Positions 14,825 through 22,056 of a stretch of DNA of 33,265 nt are shown here, piece by piece. A program made the position numbers and the translations under genes. How positions within the stretch are numbered: position 1 is the first letter of the stretch; every line of letters starts with the position of its first letter. Source of the DNA: an uncultured Bacilli bacterium (GTDB lineage: Bacteria > Bacillota_I > Bacilli_A > RF39 > UBA660). The notes under the pieces were generated by a model. That model saw only the letters and a list, made by a program, of their open reading frames with translations. It ran no database searches and was not told the origin of the DNA. Where the stretch lies: assembly GCA_910583685.1 (NCBI GenBank), contig CAJTXY010000016.1, positions 1 to 33,265 on the forward strand, given 5' to 3'.

Positions 14825-16251
14825 TGAGTTATGTAAAAAAAGAATATAGAAAAATCTTAGAAAAAGCAGATAGAAGATTTACTATACCAAGTTCATTTAA
14901 AAGATTTATAAAAGAAAATGAATTGAAACATAATCTAATTATTAAAAGTAAAGGTAACCATTGTGCTTGTACAAATTGTAAATATGAGTTTATCTCTAAA
15001 AAGAAAGTTAATGAATATGGAAAGTGTCCTAATTGCAAACAGAACCTACTAATAAAGTCAGGACGTCTTAAGGAGTTTGTATTTAAGGATAATTTACAAT
15101 TATTAGATATGATAGAAGATACATATATTTTAAGAACATTTGAGTTGTATAGTGTTTATAAGAAGCTTAACGTTCATAGTTATATTACAGAATATATGAG
15201 AACTATTATTAAAGAAAATGAAGTAAAAGATTTTGTAACTAACCAAGTGCATAATCATATGGGGTATATGTATATTGCTCATTATCAAAAATTCACAAAT
15301 TGGAGATTAAGAAATTATAGATGGGCATATAGAGATGTTAGGGGAATAGTATCTCCTTATAACTTAAAATATTTACTACGCCATACTGATTTAAAATATT
15401 CACAATTAGATAAATTTATTGCAAAAGTAGGGTATATAGACTTTGTTGATTATTTTAGGAGATTAGCAAGGTATCCTAGCTTTGAAATGTTAGTGAAAAT
15501 GAAATTATATAATTTAGCAATACGAGCAGATAAGTTTACTACAGGTAAAACATTTCAGGAGATATTTGGAGTGCCTAAAACTTTTTATACATTTATGAAG
15601 AAACATAATATGACTTATGAACAGCTAAAGGTTTTAAGAGTGTTACAAAAGGAAGATATAAAATTGATTAATAAACTTGTAGGATTTAGTTGTTTAAAAG
15701 AGTTATCAAGATTCGTAAACATTGAAAAGGCATATTATAAAGTCTTGAAATGTAATAATAGTTATTATGAACAGGAGTATTTAGATTATTTAAGGGCTTG
15801 TTATCAATTGGATTATGATATGAAGGATAGCAAGATATTATATCCTAGCAATTTACAAAAAGAACACGATAAAATTATGAAGCTTCTAGAAGTAGTTAGA
15901 AATGAAGCTAATGATAGACTGATAAAAGAACGAGCAACTATTCTAAAAGATAATGTTTATAGTAATAAAAAATATATAGTATTTCCAGCTAATAGTATTG
16001 AGAGTTTAGTTGATGAATCCAAGCAAATGAATAATTGTGTAAAAACTTATGCAGAAAAATTTGCTTTAGGGGATTGTGATTTATACTTTATGAGAGAAAT
16101 TGATCGGCAAAATAAATCATTAGTAACAGTAGAAGTTAGAAATGGTGTTGTAGTTCAAAGCAGAGCAAAAAATAATTCCTTGCCTAATGAAGAACAACAA
16201 AAATTTCTGAATATTTGGCAACAAAAAATTCTATGCCCAAAACTTATCTAA
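14824..16251 (+). CDS. PcfJ-like protein with N-terminal zinc ribbon (second copy)
   Basis: A 475-residue paralogue of the 12462 gene. The zinc ribbon has Cys at about 47, 49, 52, 68 and 71 (HCACTNC and CPNC). A middle block TGKTFQEIFGVPKTFYTFMK matches the equivalent block in the first copy. The C-terminal core has YIVFPANSIESLVDESKQMN followed by NCVKTY, and SLVTVEVRNGVVVQSRAKNN. Where the first copy has HNC, this one has NNC (403-405), so one candidate catalytic residue is changed. It overlaps the PcfK gene by one base and is followed 16 bases later by a small gene. Two diverged full-length PcfJ proteins in one element suggests subfunctions. Confidence 0.8.
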   Translation: MSYVKKEYRKILEKADRRFTIPSSFKRFIKENELKHNLIIKSKGNHCACTNCKYEFISKKKVNEYGKCPNCKQNLLIKSGRLKEFVFKDNLQLLDMIEDTYILRTFELYSVYKKLNVHSYITEYMRTIIKENEVKDFVTNQVHNHMGYMYIAHYQKFTNWRLRNYRWAYRDVRGIVSPYNLKYLLRHTDLKYSQLDKFIAKVGYIDFVDYFRRLARYPSFEMLVKMKLYNLAIRADKFTTGKTFQEIFGVPKTFYTFMKKHNMTYEQLKVLRVLQKEDIKLINKLVGFSCLKELSRFVNIEKAYYKVLKCNNSYYEQEYLDYLRACYQLDYDMKDSKILYPSNLQKEHDKIMKLLEVVRNEANDRLIKERATILKDNVYSNKKYIVFPANSIESLVDESKQMNNCVKTYAEKFALGDCDLYFMREIDRQNKSLVTVEVRNGVVVQSRAKNNSLPNEEQQKFLNIWQQKILCPKLI

Positions 16252-16267
16252 GGAAGGAATACTATTT

Positions 16268-16558
16268 ATGAATGATGAACTAACTAAACAGGAGATAGAT
16301 TTTAAAAATGATACAAAGAAGAATTATATAATTTATTATGCAAATTTAGTATCAAGCAATATCTATGCACTATATAAAAACTTTGGTAATGAACATAATC
16401 TTAGTTATGAGCAAATATATAATATGTCAAGCGATATTATAGTGTTAAATAGTGAAGAATTAAAGATACTAGATAGACTTATTGTTATGAAGTTAAAAGA
16501 AAAATATAATCTTAAAATGACGGAACGAGAAATATTAAGACTTGAAAAGTTTAAGTAA
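16268..16558 (+). CDS. Small hypothetical protein, last gene of the PcfK/PcfJ operon
   Basis: A 96-residue mostly helical, charged protein that I do not recognise. It has no cysteine, membrane segment or signal. AAGGAAGGA precedes the ATG at 16268 and it follows the PcfJ-like gene by 16 bases, so it belongs to that operon. It may act with PcfK/PcfJ, judged on position only. The largest gene-free stretch of the element begins after it. Confidence 0.6.
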   Translation: MNDELTKQEIDFKNDTKKNYIIYYANLVSSNIYALYKNFGNEHNLSYEQIYNMSSDIIVLNSEELKILDRLIVMKLKEKYNLKMTEREILRLEKFK

Positions 16559-16580
16559 TTATTTAAGTTTATGTATCAAG

Positions 16581-16649
16581 TTCATATATAATTATAGATA
16601 GATATTTCAATAAAATAACTTTTCATAATTCATATATAATTACAGATAG
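16581..16649. repeat. Two direct copies of a 21-base AT-rich word
   Basis: TTCATATATAATTATAGATA at 16581 and TTCATATATAATTACAGATA at 16629 differ at one base over 21 positions and are 48 bases apart. They open the long non-coding region and could be protein-binding sites (iteron-like), though two copies are few. Confidence 0.5.
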
Positions 16650-16732
16650 GTAATAGTATTGATTATTTATCTAATTATACGAGCTATTGATTTCACAACT
16701 GTTGATACGAGAAGCAAACTCATGAAAAAGCC

Positions 16733-16769
16733 ATAATAATAAACAATAATAATAAACAATAATAATAAC
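16733..16769. repeat. Three tandem AT-rich 12-13 base units
   Basis: ATAATAATAAAC, AATAATAATAAAC and AATAATAATAAC follow one another. The next 100 bases are almost pure A and T. In a replicating element such DNA can be an easily melted origin segment; that is inference. Confidence 0.6.
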
Positions 16770-16956
16770 ATTATTATAAAAAAAGAAAACAATAATTAAT
16801 AAACAAATTAAGAGAATTATAATTATTAAAAAGACTAATAAGAGAAATTAATTATTTATTACTTTAAACTATAATAGAAAGTTAAAACTATTATAACCTA
16901 CAACTTAAAAGGAGAGTGCAAGTGTAATACAATCCTGATTCTAAAGTAGGAGGAAG

Positions 16957-16980
16957 ATGAACGTAATGATTAAATTGTAG
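16957..16980 (+). CDS. Seven-codon leader peptide candidate (MNVMIKL)
   Basis: AGGAGG at 16948-16953 is followed by ATG at 16957 and TAG at 16978. The spacing is short (three bases), though a second in-frame ATG lies at 16966. The stop is two bases before the first of two matching stem-loops. The arrangement recalls translated leaders that control downstream structure, but translation is unproven. Confidence 0.35.
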   Translation: MNVMIKL

Positions 16981-16982
16981 CA

Positions 16983-17013
16983 TAGTGTTTACTACCTCAA
17001 TCAAATAACACTA
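16983..17013 (+). ncRNA. Stem-loop 1 of a structured RNA candidate
   Basis: TAGTGTT (16983-16989) and AACACTA (17007-17013) form a perfect 7-bp stem with a 17-base loop that contains ACTACCTCAATCAAA. It matches stem-loop 2 in loop size and loop sequence, while the stems differ with compensation. Confidence 0.6.
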
Positions 17014-17026
17014 ATTGAATGTAGTT

Positions 17027-17057
17027 TGGTACTGACTACCTAAATCAAACAGTACCA
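17027..17057 (+). ncRNA. Stem-loop 2 of a structured RNA candidate
   Basis: TGGTACT (17027-17033) and AGTACCA (17051-17057) form a perfect 7-bp stem with a 17-base loop containing ACTACCTAAATCAAA. Compared with stem-loop 1, three base pairs are changed on both sides (A-T to G-C, G-C to A-T, T-A to C-G). Each unit is preceded by TGTAG. Confidence 0.6.
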
Positions 17058-17087
17058 TAAAACATAACCTATATCTCTACAGCTAAG

Positions 17088-17115
17088 GTGTACTATCTAA
17101 TTTTAGGTAGTACAC
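17088..17115 (+). ncRNA. Stem-loop 3, complementary to loop 2
   Basis: GTGTACTATCTA and TAGGTAGTACAC form a 12-bp stem (one T-G pair) with loop ATTT. No T-run follows, so it is not a normal terminator. TTTAGGTAGT (17102-17111) in its 3' side is the exact complement of ACTACCTAAA in loop 2 (17035-17044), and seven of these bases also match loop 1. Confidence 0.6.
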
Positions 17116-17265
17116 ACTTACTTTATATAATCTTTAAATATTGGGTTATAAATCGCTAAAACATAATCATATGTTGGTTTATACTCGATACTAATAAACT
17201 TGTGGCAAATGGGTGCTAAAATGTGGCACAATGTTGCACAAACTTAATTGGAAGGAGTTAACCGA

Positions 17266-17607
17266 ATGAAAACAAAGAATAATTGGTTAATTAAAATTAT
17301 TATACCTAATAGTAATCAAAAACTAACTATTTATGAAAATGGATTAGTTTATGGTAGTGAATATAATCAAAAACTATTTATACTAAAGAAAGAAGCAGTT
17401 GATGAAATTAAATCCTATATTAATAAATCTATCTATAACTTAAAAAGGGATGAACGAACTATTCAAAAGACTGTGGGATTTATCACTAAAATCAATGATA
17501 CAAGTAGAAAGAATCGAAATATCAAAGTTTATGGTTGGGAATATGAAAGTAAAATAATACGACTTATAACTAATAAATCTAATGTACAAAAATTACTTTG
17601 TAATTAG
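17266..17607 (+). CDS. Small basic hypothetical protein downstream of the structured region
   Basis: A 113-residue basic protein rich in Lys, Asn and Ile, of no family known to me. It starts with NNWLIKIIIPNSNQKLTIYE, a beta-hairpin-like stretch, has a Lys- and Arg-rich middle (RTIQKTVGFITKI) and ends in LLCN. The ATG at 17266 has GGAAGGAG upstream. An upstream in-frame start at 17248 would cover this site. It is the first gene after the structured non-coding region and so a candidate for control by it. It converges on the Xre gene. Confidence 0.6.
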   Translation: MKTKNNWLIKIIIPNSNQKLTIYENGLVYGSEYNQKLFILKKEAVDEIKSYINKSIYNLKRDERTIQKTVGFITKINDTSRKNRNIKVYGWEYESKIIRLITNKSNVQKLLCN

Positions 17608-17720
17608 GTCTTGTAATTTCAAAGTTTATGGTGTTACTTATAATTAAGATATCCTTTTTCAAACAAAAAACGAAAATAACTATTACTATATAACATAATT
17701 ACATATAAGTTTACAATAAT

Positions 17721-17752
17721 AAAAGATATCCTAACTATTTAAGATACCTTTT
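17721..17752 (-). terminator. Terminator of the Xre-family gene
   Basis: AAAAGATATC and GATACCTTTT pair (one G-T type mismatch) around a 12-base loop. Read on the minus strand, a T-rich run follows. It overlaps the end of the Xre gene. Confidence 0.5.
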
Positions 17753-18108
17753 ACATATGCTTTAACTAATTCTTGTTTCTCCTTTGGAAGAGATACAATA
17801 TTTTGAAATAACTGATTTAATTCTCTATCAGAGTTAATTTTATCTAAATCACTCATGGTTATAGGATTATCAGTTCTATCTAGTAAATAATCTAGATTGC
17901 AGTTTAAGTAATCTCCAATACTTATTAGTGTTGGAAGAGACGGAATCTTCTGTCCGTTTATGTATGCGTTAACTGTAGAATCACTTATTTTAGAGTTGAT
18001 TGCTACTTTTGTAATCGTATAATCCTTACTATCAATAATTGTTTTTAGATTTCTCATTGATATACTTGATTTTACTTTATCATAGTTTTCTTTATCGTTT
18101 ATCCTCAT
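17731..18108 (-). CDS. Xre-family helix-turn-helix repressor
   Basis: A 125-residue regulator. Residues 20-80 hold the Xre/Cro DNA-binding domain: ITKVAINSKISDSTVNAYIN (helix-turn-helix), then GQKIPSLPTLISIGDYLNCN and LDYLLDRTDNP, the typical LDYLL ending. The C-terminal helices (LPKEKQELVKAYVKGIL) probably form a dimer or tetramer interface. I chose the ATG at 18108 with GGTGG upstream over the GTG at 18117. It is divergent from the nuclease-like gene at 18220, and the gap holds a near-perfect 17-bp inverted repeat, so it is likely to repress that gene and perhaps itself. Confidence 0.85.
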   Translation of the reverse strand: MRINDKENYDKVKSSISMRNLKTIIDSKDYTITKVAINSKISDSTVNAYINGQKIPSLPTLISIGDYLNCNLDYLLDRTDNPITMSDLDKINSDRELNQLFQNIVSLPKEKQELVKAYVKGILNS

Positions 18109-18170
18109 ATGTACCACCCTTGAGATTATTTTACCAACTTGAAAGAAATTATTTTTACACTACAGGGTAT

Positions 18171-18197
18171 TTACTTTTACACCTCAAGTGTGATAAT
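18171..18197 (+). promoter_or_regulatory. Promoter of the nuclease-like gene
   Basis: TTTACT lies 16 bases before GATAAT (18192-18197). The -10 sits exactly in the centre of the inverted repeat at 18175-18218, so a bound repressor would block it. Confidence 0.45.
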
Positions 18198-18218
18198 ATG
18201 ACACTAGAGGTGGTAAAA
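18175..18218. promoter_or_regulatory. Near-perfect 17-bp inverted repeat, likely Xre operator
   Basis: TTTTACACCTCAAGTGT and ACACTAGAGGTGGTAAAA are inverted copies with one mismatch and one extra base, separated by GATAATATG. A further TTTTTACAC half-site is at 18153. The right arm also carries the ribosome site GAGGTGG of the 18220 gene. Confidence 0.75.
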
Positions 18219-18219
18219 G

Positions 18220-19449
18220 GTGCAGAAGACAAAAGAGTGTTTCAATAATGAATCATTTAATTATTTAAAGGAGTACTATGATTCTTTAGACATAGCAAAT
18301 GTTTTTGGCATAGGTGATATGGAGATTAAGCATAGTAATTTTCTAAAATGGTTGTTGCAACCAGCAAATGAGGATTCTGTATTGGACTATTTTCCGATTA
18401 GACAGTTTCTAAAAATAATTCAAATGAATATTAATACTCAAAAGTTATGTGATGAATATCAAGATTTCAAAAATATTAATTTAGAAAAAGTAGAAATTAA
18501 AAATGTAGATGTTGTAAGAGAAAAGTATCATATTGATTTCGTAATATCTTTAGCAATAGAAAGTAATCAATATATAATTGCTATGGAGAATAAGATAGAA
18601 TCTCCAGAAGGTGATAAACAATTAGAAAGATATAGAGAAACGATTGAAGAAAAGTATCCTGATGCAACTAAACTATTTGTATTATTGCATCCTAATTATA
18701 AGCAACTTGCATTTATTGATAAAAATAGTTTATTAAAAACATCTGCAGAGAAGAATAATTATATTTCAATTACTTATCAGGATATATATGATAACATATT
18801 GAAAGAATATCTAAAGTTAGTAAGTGATAGTAAAATTAAATTTATTATTTGTAGTTACATTCACATCTTGAGTTGCTATTCATCTACTAAATGGTTTGGG
18901 TTAATTGTTGAGGATGCAGAAAAAGAAAATCTAGAGAAATTATTTAATGATGAAGAATTTATCAATACTGTTGAAAGCAGTAGTTTAGAAAGTTATAAAG
19001 AATATAAAGAATTTCTACTTAAATTATGTGCTAAGTATAAATTACTTAAAGAGTATGATATCCCAGAAGCTGTAGTTAATGTAATCAATAAAATAGAAAA
19101 TAGAAGAGTCTATACACTTGATGGTAAACAACCTAAGTCTATGTATGAATTTGCTTATATTCTTTTAAATGATATTGTAAAAAACGTTCCTATAAAAACA
19201 AAAGAAGATTTTGGTGAAGAATTAGAAGACTGCATATTCGGTAAGGATTGGTATTTGCATGTTTGGGAAGAAAATCTTAAAGAAAAGGCATTTGGTGGTA
19301 TTATATCTTGTCAAACATATCCACCTATTATAATAGATAATGTTTGTTATTACTCGGCAGGATGTGTTAGTTATTTGGCATTAGAAGAATTATGTAAGCT
19401 TGTTATTGATAGGTTTCCAGAATATAAGGATAGAATAGTATTACTGTAA
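18220..19449 (+). CDS. PD-(D/E)XK nuclease superfamily protein
   Basis: A 409-residue protein with the layout of the PDDEXK_4-type nuclease family: E36 in GIGDMEIKHSNFLKWLLQPA, D106 in YHIDFVISLAIE, E123-N-K125 in IAMENKIESPEGDKQLERYR and a following Gln at 134. These form the metal-binding catalytic core. The C-terminal half is specific and of unknown role. Family members act on DNA in restriction-like or defence settings, but some are uncharacterised. It starts at GTG 18220 with GAGGTGG seven bases upstream, under a palindromic operator and next to a divergent repressor. Tight control plus a nuclease fits an exclusion or defence gene of the element; this is inference. Confidence 0.75.
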   Translation: MQKTKECFNNESFNYLKEYYDSLDIANVFGIGDMEIKHSNFLKWLLQPANEDSVLDYFPIRQFLKIIQMNINTQKLCDEYQDFKNINLEKVEIKNVDVVREKYHIDFVISLAIESNQYIIAMENKIESPEGDKQLERYRETIEEKYPDATKLFVLLHPNYKQLAFIDKNSLLKTSAEKNNYISITYQDIYDNILKEYLKLVSDSKIKFIICSYIHILSCYSSTKWFGLIVEDAEKENLEKLFNDEEFINTVESSSLESYKEYKEFLLKLCAKYKLLKEYDIPEAVVNVINKIENRRVYTLDGKQPKSMYEFAYILLNDIVKNVPIKTKEDFGEELEDCIFGKDWYLHVWEENLKEKAFGGIISCQTYPPIIIDNVCYYSAGCVSYLALEELCKLVIDRFPEYKDRIVLL

Positions 19450-19515
19450 GATTAATATAAGTATGGATATTAGTTGATAGAGATAGGGAAAACTAAAAAT
19501 ATTTAGGAGTTACAT

Positions 19516-20070
19516 ATGAATACAGGTATTATACAGAAGAAAGATAATTTATACGATTTATTACCAATATTAGATACAAAAGATAATTCATTCTTTTATT
19601 TAGATAAAGATAAAAGTTATGATAAGTTAAATAATTTAGTCAATAAATACATTGTATTTGAACTTATTACTGAAAATGGTGTTCTGACTATTCCGGGAAA
19701 ATTATTAAAGGTAAATGGTAAAAGTTTACTTATAAAACAATATGATGATGGAAATAGAAATACACAGGAACTGTGGAAGGATTATAATGGTACTGATTTA
19801 TTTAAAGAATTTGAAGAAGAAATAAGTATTCATTCTATTAGAGGTATTGAAGAATGCAATAATTCTAATCTAGGAATAGAAGATATTGATAAATGCATAG
19901 GGTCGATATGTGAAATTACCAGTAGAAATGATAGGACAATTACTGTACTAATAAAAGGTAAAGATAATCTTAATATAGATTTTGATTATAAGTATATTGA
20001 AAATGCTAATGAATGTATAGGAAGCAGTAGTTGTTCCTTATCAATAATAAAAGGTATTGAAAGAAAGTAA
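19516..20070 (+). CDS. Hypothetical protein
   Basis: A 184-residue soluble acidic protein I do not recognise. It contains two similar beta-rich parts: YIVFELITENGVLTIPGKLL, then, later, GSICEITSRNDRTITVLIKG, each followed by a Cys or Ser-Ile-x-x-IRGIE or SIIKGIE element (SIHSIRGIEE and LSIIKGIERK). This may be an internal duplication of an Sm- or tudor-like barrel. No catalytic motif is seen. The ATG at 19516 has a GGAG site. It lies 66 bases after the nuclease-like gene and may be on the same transcript. Confidence 0.65.
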   Translation: MNTGIIQKKDNLYDLLPILDTKDNSFFYLDKDKSYDKLNNLVNKYIVFELITENGVLTIPGKLLKVNGKSLLIKQYDDGNRNTQELWKDYNGTDLFKEFEEEISIHSIRGIEECNNSNLGIEDIDKCIGSICEITSRNDRTITVLIKGKDNLNIDFDYKYIENANECIGSSSCSLSIIKGIERK

Positions 20071-20121
20071 TACAATTGAAGAAAATTTATATTATAGATT
20101 TGAAGTAAGGAAGTGATTAGT

Positions 20122-20724
20122 TTGGAAGATGAGTATAAGCCTATAATAGACAAAGGTAATGAACTAAAAGAAATCTTTCAATTCTTAAATGTAGGTAAAC
20201 CATTATTAATAACACCTACTATGGATTATCATAAAGTCTTATGGGGGATAACTCTTACTAACAGTTTATTAGTTGAAAATAAGAAAGTAAGGTACTTTAG
20301 CTTATATGAAACTGAAGACAATATGTTAGGATTAATCAAAAAACATCACTGGCATTTAAGAAAAAATGTATTAAGAAGTAGAGAGGCAAAGGGCACATTT
20401 ATTGAAGGTAAAAAGAATATAGATGCTATTGTAGAAATAATAAATACAGATAAGCCTGATGTAGTAATTATTGACTATTTTGATAATCAGTTTGTACAGA
20501 ATATAAGTCAATTGGAAGAGGCACTTATTAAATTAAAACTATCATCTATTAAAAATGAAACAGCAGTAGTTATTATTTATGGAGTAAATCCATCAGATGA
20601 AGATATAAAAAAATATGGTGATGCAGTAAATGAGGTATTTAGAAATATATTAGAAAATAATGTTCACAAAATAATTTCAATTAGAGATGCAAATATGGTT
20701 CAGATATGTGAGCCATTATTATAA
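20122..20724 (+). CDS. Degenerate DnaB/RecA-fold protein with His-Lys in place of Gly-Lys
   Basis: A 200-residue protein with the same layout as the RecA-fold ATPase at 10084: a first strand PLLITPTMDYHKVLWGITL at the Walker A position, then VRYFSLYETEDNMLGLIKKH, and a Walker B PDVVIIDYFD at about 113-121. The Walker A glycine pattern is gone: TPTMDYHK replaces GxxxxGKT, keeping only the lysine. The gene at 27018 has the similar GNNKLHKS. It is probably inactive as an ATPase and may bind the active paralogue. I chose TTG at 20122, with AAGGAAGTG upstream; GTG at 20113 has too short a spacing. Confidence 0.6.
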   Translation: MEDEYKPIIDKGNELKEIFQFLNVGKPLLITPTMDYHKVLWGITLTNSLLVENKKVRYFSLYETEDNMLGLIKKHHWHLRKNVLRSREAKGTFIEGKKNIDAIVEIINTDKPDVVIIDYFDNQFVQNISQLEEALIKLKLSSIKNETAVVIIYGVNPSDEDIKKYGDAVNEVFRNILENNVHKIISIRDANMVQICEPLL

Positions 20725-20748
20725 GAGAAGTGATAAGAGGAGTAAAAT

Positions 20749-21390
20749 ATGAAAAGAAAATATGGAAAAAGTTTGCTTTGTTTATTTATTTTAATTAGTG
20801 TTGTGTTATTGTTATCTGGTTGTGATGATACAAGTTCTAATAACATTAAAAAAACTGATGATAGTGAAAAAAGTATATTGTATAAGTATGACATAGAGAA
20901 TATGGATTATAGCATGTTTAAAACAAAATTTTATGAAATACATTACACAGGAAATAGTTATGGTTCATCAGTATCTGGAGAGTCTTACTATACTCTTAAT
21001 GAGGATGGAACATGTTCCTATACTCATACCTTAAAAGGAAGCTCAAGTTCTACAGTACAAAATAGTGTGGAATGTAGTTATAGTATTGATGGGGAAAATT
21101 TTACAGTAAATATGGTAGTTGAAAAAGTAGTAACTGATGGAAGTGTTCCAAACTCTAGGGATTCACTTAATGTTACGGGGGAGTTTTCAGATAATTTTAA
21201 ATATTTAAAGATAGGTAAACTACAATATTCTAGTATGCATTATAATACATATTTAGAAGAATATATGACTGAAGTATTAATTGATCCTGAAACAAAAAGG
21301 GATTATACTCTTGGTGGAACTTCATTAGGTAATAGTGAGGATAGTATAGATGTATCAAAGTATAAAATAGTTGATAAAACAAATGAATAG
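20749..21390 (+). CDS. Secreted lipoprotein of unknown function
   Basis: A 213-residue protein with a basic start (MKRKYGK), a hydrophobic stretch and the lipobox LLSGC with the lipidated cysteine at residue 25, so the mature part is tethered outside the cell membrane. After a Ser/Asn/Asp-rich linker comes a beta-rich domain (GESYYTLNEDGTCSYTHTLK) with two cysteines that may form a disulfide. No family is recognised. AGGAG precedes the ATG at 20749. It is the first of four close genes (to 22788) that all look membrane- or lipid-related, and lies 24 bases after the degenerate ATPase gene. Confidence 0.75.
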   Translation: MKRKYGKSLLCLFILISVVLLLSGCDDTSSNNIKKTDDSEKSILYKYDIENMDYSMFKTKFYEIHYTGNSYGSSVSGESYYTLNEDGTCSYTHTLKGSSSSTVQNSVECSYSIDGENFTVNMVVEKVVTDGSVPNSRDSLNVTGEFSDNFKYLKIGKLQYSSMHYNTYLEEYMTEVLIDPETKRDYTLGGTSLGNSEDSIDVSKYKIVDKTNE

Positions 21391-21401
21391 GAGAAGATAA
21401 A

Positions 21402-21752
21402 ATGGTTGTATTTGGGATTTTATGGGCTGGTTTAGGATTGTTGGTATTTATTATAAGTATACTTCAATTTAGTCCATTTACATTTTTGTTAGGTCTTGCT
21501 ATGATGGGTACTGGTTTAAGAATTGCTAATAATACATTGAACAAGAAAGTAGCGTTGGAATTAGCTGAAAAATTAAAAATAATAAGTTTTGTTGGTATGA
21601 ATTTAAAAGATATAGAGAAAGAAATTGGTGTTCATACATCAGTTAATATATCAAATGATGATAATAGAATCTATTTATGGGAAGATTATTTAGAATTATT
21701 ATGTGATAAAAATAATAAATGTATAGAAGTATTAAAAAATATATGTAAATAA
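21402..21752 (+). CDS. Small membrane protein with OmlA/SmpA-like tail
   Basis: A 116-residue protein with two membrane segments in the first 45 residues (GILWAGLGLLVFIISILQF and FTFLLGLAMMGTGLRIA). The soluble tail has GMNLKDIEKEIGVHTSVNIS, then YLWEDYLELLCDKNNKCIEV, reminiscent of the SmpA/OmlA or BLIP-type fold in which a Gly-x-x-x-x-Asp-Ile-Glu-x-x-x-Gly motif precedes a Trp strand. That similarity is weak. GGAG lies before the ATG at 21402. It follows the lipoprotein gene by 11 bases, so the two are co-expressed. Confidence 0.65.
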   Translation: MVVFGILWAGLGLLVFIISILQFSPFTFLLGLAMMGTGLRIANNTLNKKVALELAEKLKIISFVGMNLKDIEKEIGVHTSVNISNDDNRIYLWEDYLELLCDKNNKCIEVLKNICK

Positions 21753-21770
21753 TTAAAGGGAGAAAGTTTT

Positions 21771-22055
21771 ATGAAAGAGAAAATATTAAAGACAGGGTCA
21801 GCAAATTGGTGTCATGGTATTGGAACACAAGGAGGAAAATTAGTGTTGACCAATACAACACTATATTTTGAAGCACATGCTTTAAATGTAGGCAAAAAGG
21901 AATGTGAAATTGAAATAGAAGATATAGTTGAAATAAGATCAGGGTTTTTAAACAATCTTGTAGTGGAAACAAAAAGTGGAACACAAACTTTTGTAGTTAA
22001 TGGTAAAAAAGATTGGATTAATGCTATTAATAGTGCAATAGAGGATATTGATTAA
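21771..22055 (+). CDS. GRAM/bacterial PH-like domain protein
   Basis: A 94-residue protein that is a single GRAM- or PH-like domain: GTQGGKLVLTNTTLYFEAHA, then CEIEIEDIVEIRSGFLNNLV, VETKSGTQTFVVN and the final helix KDWINAINSAI. The order of a first strand with LVLTN-x-x-LYF, the DI-x-E-I strand and the closing helix with Trp is that of PH-like domains, which often bind membranes or proteins. No membrane segment is present. GGGAGAAAG gives the ribosome site. It overlaps the start region of the next gene, which also has a PH-like N-terminus. Confidence 0.65.
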   Translation: MKEKILKTGSANWCHGIGTQGGKLVLTNTTLYFEAHALNVGKKECEIEIEDIVEIRSGFLNNLVVETKSGTQTFVVNGKKDWINAINSAIEDID

Positions 22056-22056
22056 T

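Noticed and set aside
16733..16769. CRISPR-like repeats
   Set aside because: The units are 12-13 bases, almost only A and T, directly adjacent without spacers, and no cas genes are present.
17088..17115. Rho-independent terminator
   Set aside because: The hairpin is strong but is followed by ACTTACTTTATA, not a T-run.
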